Of a stretch of 64,000 nt of DNA, positions 60,910 through 64,000 are shown in pieces. Each line of letters begins with the position of its first letter. Position 1 is the stretch's first letter. The translations under genes and the position numbers were made by a program. The notes beneath the pieces are model-generated. The model saw only the letters and a list, made by a program, of their open reading frames with translations. It was not told the DNA's origin and did not search any database. Origin of the DNA: Deltaproteobacteria bacterium (lineage in GTDB: Bacteria > Myxococcota_A > Polyangia > Polyangiales > JADJMO01); the NCBI GenBank assembly GCA_022843175.1, contig JALHOE010000005.1, positions 41,885 through 105,884 of the forward strand. The letters are read 5' to 3'.

Positions 60910-61779
60910 CTACCAGTTGCCCGTTTTCGCGAGTTCCTCGCGAGCTGCCGTGACTAGGCCAACGAGTTCTGTCACAGAGTTTGCAAGAATCTCATGATGA
61001 TTCGCGCTGTCGTAAAGCAGTGCGCGTATCCCCATACTGTCCTCCATTACGTCAAGCACGGAGGAGTCAAGCGCACCGTCGGCCATAACCATGTAGTGTG
61101 GCCGTGCCCGCCCGAACCTATAGACGTGATTCTCCAGCAACAGCTGGATGTCGGGGTCGCGCATAGACGCGCCCAGAAATACAAACGTGTTCGTGTGCAG
61201 CAGGGCGTCGACGAGTTCGTAAAAGCGCGCATGCTCGCTACGAGCACGCGCGTAGTCGGTACGAGTAAAAATTGCCTGATCGGGCGCGTCTATGGTGCCG
61301 TGAATCTTGAGCACACAGCGTTCCCTCCGACGGAGAACGTCGTTCACAGAAGGATCGTTGTAACTTTTGACAATAGTGCTGTTGTCTGTCAGATGGTTCG
61401 CGCGGATTTCGTAAATTCGATCGAAGTTCGTGGTAACAACAAATCGCGCGTCGAGCGCGACTATGTCGTCGTGGACGCTTGCAGCGCGAAACCCTTTGCT
61501 GTTATATTCTCTCAACAGAAGCGTCTTGAACTTGTCCGGCTTCAGGTGCTTACGAAGGAGTTCGCAGGCCGTCAGGAGGTCGCTTCTCGCGATGCACGCC
61601 CGAACCTGACTGGCGGCGGCGCCGCCCAGCGCCGAGGCTCCCTCCTCGAGGAATTCGTCCCAATTCTTGGGGCGCTCGCCAGACGCGCTTACGGCATTCT
61701 TGCTGATTCCAGCGCCGAGAAACAGCACGGCGCGGCGCGCGGCGAGGTCGTGAATCAGCTCGTCATCCCACTTGATCAC
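60910..61779 (-). CDS. SIR2-like domain protein
   Basis: [78 protein letters not shown]2_2-type signature. Confidence 0.88.
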   Translation of the reverse strand: MIKWDDELIHDLAARRAVLFLGAGISKNAVSASGERPKNWDEFLEEGASALGGAAASQVRACIARSDLLTACELLRKHLKPDKFKTLLLREYNSKGFRAASVHDDIVALDARFVVTTNFDRIYEIRANHLTDNSTIVKSYNDPSVNDVLRRRERCVLKIHGTIDAPDQAIFTRTDYARARSEHARFYELVDALLHTNTFVFLGASMRDPDIQLLLENHVYRFGRARPHYMVMADGALDSSVLDVMEDSMGIRALLYDSANHHEILANSVTELVGLVTAAREELAKTGNW

Positions 61780-62819
61780 GCCGCACCTGCACTCGCGATA
61801 TTGAGGTTACTCAAAAATGCGTTTGCGAGCTTCTCGATGAAGCTGCGATAATCGCGTTGCTGTGTATATTGACCACCCTGCAGTCCGTCGCGTGACTCGA
61901 GCTTGTCGATTGCTGTGTGTCGAGTCTGAGCCAGAGGAACTAGACTGTACATGTGCGGAACATCTCCCAGATGTAGAGCATCGGCCTGGAGGCCTGGGGC
62001 AGTCACCGCTCCGAGATGCTGGGTGATGTTGCTGGGAATACTCGAGAGGATCGCTTCGTACGCCGATGTGGCGCGACGCTCGTCCTTTATTGTTTTGGTA
62101 ATATACTGTTGAACAGTATACCCGATGAAACGCGACATTGTCTTCACGTCGCGACGCACCTGGTACTGATCTAGTTCGGACCCGTGGCGGGTAGCACAGC
62201 GAGCAATAGCCGCGCTGTAGTCGTCCATCCAGGCGTGCAGCCATTCAGCGATGTTCTCAATGCCGATGAGGCTAAAAATGTCAGCGCCCATCGGGGCCAC
62301 GAAGAAGTCGACACCGACAAGAACGGAGCGGTTGAGAGCGCCGAGACTGGGGCCGACATCAAATATGACGATGTCGTACTTGGGCTGAATGATATTCAGT
62401 AGTTGCGTGTTCCAGTTTGTGACTCGGGCACCGCCGATTTCTGCGCCAATGAAGTCGCGCCATGCCCCGCTGAGCTGATCTTCAAGCATCGCAATTCGCG
62501 GGTGCCCAGGAATGACATGCACGCCGAAGCGGTTTGTCGCGGGCAGAGCGGGTTCGATCGCACTGTCGAGCGTTGCATCACCCACGCGAAAAGGCTTCAG
62601 CACGTCATTGAGGGTTCGCACCGCAGGGGACTGGCCGCGATAAATGCTTTCGGTGAGCTCCGGCGGCAGAATCAGTTGCGTCGCGTTGCACTGCGGGTCG
62701 GCGTCGACCAGCAGGACCGAGAGTCCTTTGTGCTGAGCGAGGTACGCCGCCACGTTGCAAGCCAACGTCGATTTTCCGACGCCGCCCTTGTTGTTGAAGA
62801 AGCAGATGCTGGAGCCCAT
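61776..62819 (-). CDS. ParA/MinD-like ATPase
   Basis: [24 protein letters not shown] (deviant Walker A), [40 protein letters not shown] 62819; stop overlaps the SIR2 start. Confidence 0.92.
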   Translation of the reverse strand: MGSSICFFNNKGGVGKSTLACNVAAYLAQHKGLSVLLVDADPQCNATQLILPPELTESIYRGQSPAVRTLNDVLKPFRVGDATLDSAIEPALPATNRFGVHVIPGHPRIAMLEDQLSGAWRDFIGAEIGGARVTNWNTQLLNIIQPKYDIVIFDVGPSLGALNRSVLVGVDFFVAPMGADIFSLIGIENIAEWLHAWMDDYSAAIARCATRHGSELDQYQVRRDVKTMSRFIGYTVQQYITKTIKDERRATSAYEAILSSIPSNITQHLGAVTAPGLQADALHLGDVPHMYSLVPLAQTRHTAIDKLESRDGLQGGQYTQQRDYRSFIEKLANAFLSNLNIASAGAA

Positions 62820-62840
62820 CGTTGCCCAGAGCTATATCAT

Positions 62841-62869
62841 AGCCACGCGCGCGAGACTCGCGCGTGGCT
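62841..62869. promoter_or_regulatory. Inverted repeat upstream of parA-like gene, candidate operator
   Basis: agccacgcg(cg)cgag-a-ctcgcgcgtggct: 13-bp complementarity with one 2-nt bulge, about 22 nt upstream of the ATG, next to an AT-rich TATGATATAG box on the - strand. Confidence 0.55.
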
Positions 62870-63251
62870 GGCTGCCGGGTCGTTGTGCGACCAGCTCGGG
62901 TTCGGGGGGGGGCGAGCGCCCGCGGAGGACGGCGAGGACCGCGAGCGCCGGCGAGGCGGCGAAGACGATGCGGTTGTTCACCGCAGCACGCGCTTGCGGT
63001 GAGCCACGCGGGTATCGTGGTGTTTCCGGGTCGACGCGACGTGCCTTGTCGCACTGACGAGCGCGCTGACCGAAATGTTGGGATTTTGCGAGAGACACGC
63101 CCGCGGCGTGCCGCGCGAGATGCCACGTTCAGGGGAGCCGCTCAGAAGTGACATTGCCTCGTGCTCATTGGCCATGGATCTAAAGCATGGTCCGCTGACC
63201 TGACCCCCGAAATTTGGCCCAGCGATTCCGTATGCTCGAAGGAGGCACGGA

Positions 63252-63520
63252 ATGGCCCGCAGGAGCAACTTTTCGGAAGCTGAGATGGGCGGCGCCCTCA
63301 AGGAAATCGAGGGCGGCGCCAAGCAGGCCGACGTCGCGCGGCGACTCGGCGTGACCGGCCAGACCATCATGCGGTGGCGGTCGAAGTACGGCGGCATGGA
63401 CGTCAACGAGGCGCAGGAGAAGAAGCGGCTCGAGGACGAGAACCGGAAGCTCCGCGCGCTCGTCGCGCAGCAGGCGTCGACATCGCCGCGCTCAAAGAGG
63501 TCGTGGGAAAAAGGTGGTGA
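63252..63520 (+). pseudogene. IS3-family OrfA (HTH) with internal 1-nt frameshift
   Basis: ARRSNFSEAEMGGALKEIEGGAKQADVARRLGVTGQTIMRWRSKYGGMDVNEAQEKKRLEDENRKLRALVAQQA; the expected DIAALKEVVGKRW continues in a different frame and stops at 63520. Confidence 0.7.
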
Positions 63521-63890
63521 CGACCTCGGCGCGACGCGAGGCCGTCGAGATATTGAAGTCGCATGGAGTCAGTGAACGACGTGCGTGCGCGTACGCTGAG
63601 CTGCAGCGGTCGACGTGTCGCTACAAGTCTCGGCGCCCGCCACGGTGCGAGCTCGTCGTGCGCATTCGCGAGCTCGCTGCCGAGCGGCCGCGCTACGGGT
63701 ATCGCCGACTGCACGTGATGCTTCGGCGCGACGCCGCGTGGTCGGACGTGAATCGCAAGCTGCTCTACCGTCTGTATCGGCAGGAGGGCCTCGCGGTGCG
63801 ACGTCGCAAGCGCAAACAGCTTCGCGTCCCGCGGCCGGCTCCGCTGCCGCTGCCCTCGCGCCCGAACGAGCGCTGGGCGATTGTGGCTTC
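63517..63890 (+). pseudogene. IS3-family OrfB, 5' part only (catalytic DDE core missing)
   Basis: VTTSARREAVEILKSHGVSERRACAYAELQRSTCRYKSRRPP...RYGYRRLHVMLRRD...NRKLLYRLYRQEGLAVRRRKRKQ...RPNERWAI, then unrelated sequence. Confidence 0.72.
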
Positions 63891-64000
63891 TCAAAACCAT
63901 TGCCCCCCGCCTTCTCGGAAGGATGGCACCCGGTCGCGTGACGTGATCAGTGTCGGTTGGTCGGCTTGCGCTGTCCAGATTGCGAGCCGGAGGCGAGCTG

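Larger units (their letters stand above)
63195..63890 (+). mobile_element. IS3-family insertion sequence, left end and truncated remainder
   Basis: Terminal-repeat-like ctgacctgacccccgaaatttggccc at about 63195-63220, then orfA/orfB with OrfB homology stopping at about NERWAI. Confidence 0.75.

Noticed and set aside
62860-63180. Short ORFs between the parA-like gene and the IS3 element
   Set aside because: Mutually overlapping low-complexity frames on both strands with no motif; probably non-coding island sequence.

Overview
The 64 kb window is high-GC and densely coding, with a chromosomal backbone whose gene content looks myxobacterial/Polyangia-like (many short secreted lipoproteins, TPR/Sel1 proteins, a DUF1552/DUF1592 pair, a MYXO-CTERM-like tail). 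Recognisable backbone genes include a PrkA-family kinase (truncated at the window edge), an SDR oxidoreductase, DUF72, two ECF sigma factors (one with a ChrR-like cupin anti-sigma), a TolC-like protein, tilS, ftsH, a YebC-family gene, ruvC, a GH15 enzyme, GT39-like membrane proteins, a histidine kinase/NtrC pair and two adjacent DNA methyltransferases. The centre is one giant TPR gene of about 3,800 codons (20588-31996), followed by two tight inverted repeats, one of them a perfect 32-bp palindrome. From about 53.7 kb the window becomes a decayed, mobile region: a ~111-bp repeat family (two near-identical direct copies and one diverged inverted copy), frameshifted lipoprotein remnants, an IS91-like transposase C-terminal fragment with no start codon (so absent from the ORF track), and a truncated IS3-family element at the right edge. 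Inside this region, in visibly more AT-rich DNA, is a compact leftward operon of ParA-like ATPase, SIR2-like protein and DNA methyltransferase (59772-62819). It has overlapping or abutting genes, an inverted repeat just upstream of the first gene, and a 19-nt dyad inside parA. This operon is the best candidate for an under-described (probably anti-phage/defence) system. All assignments come from reading the sequence and remembered family motifs; no database search was run.
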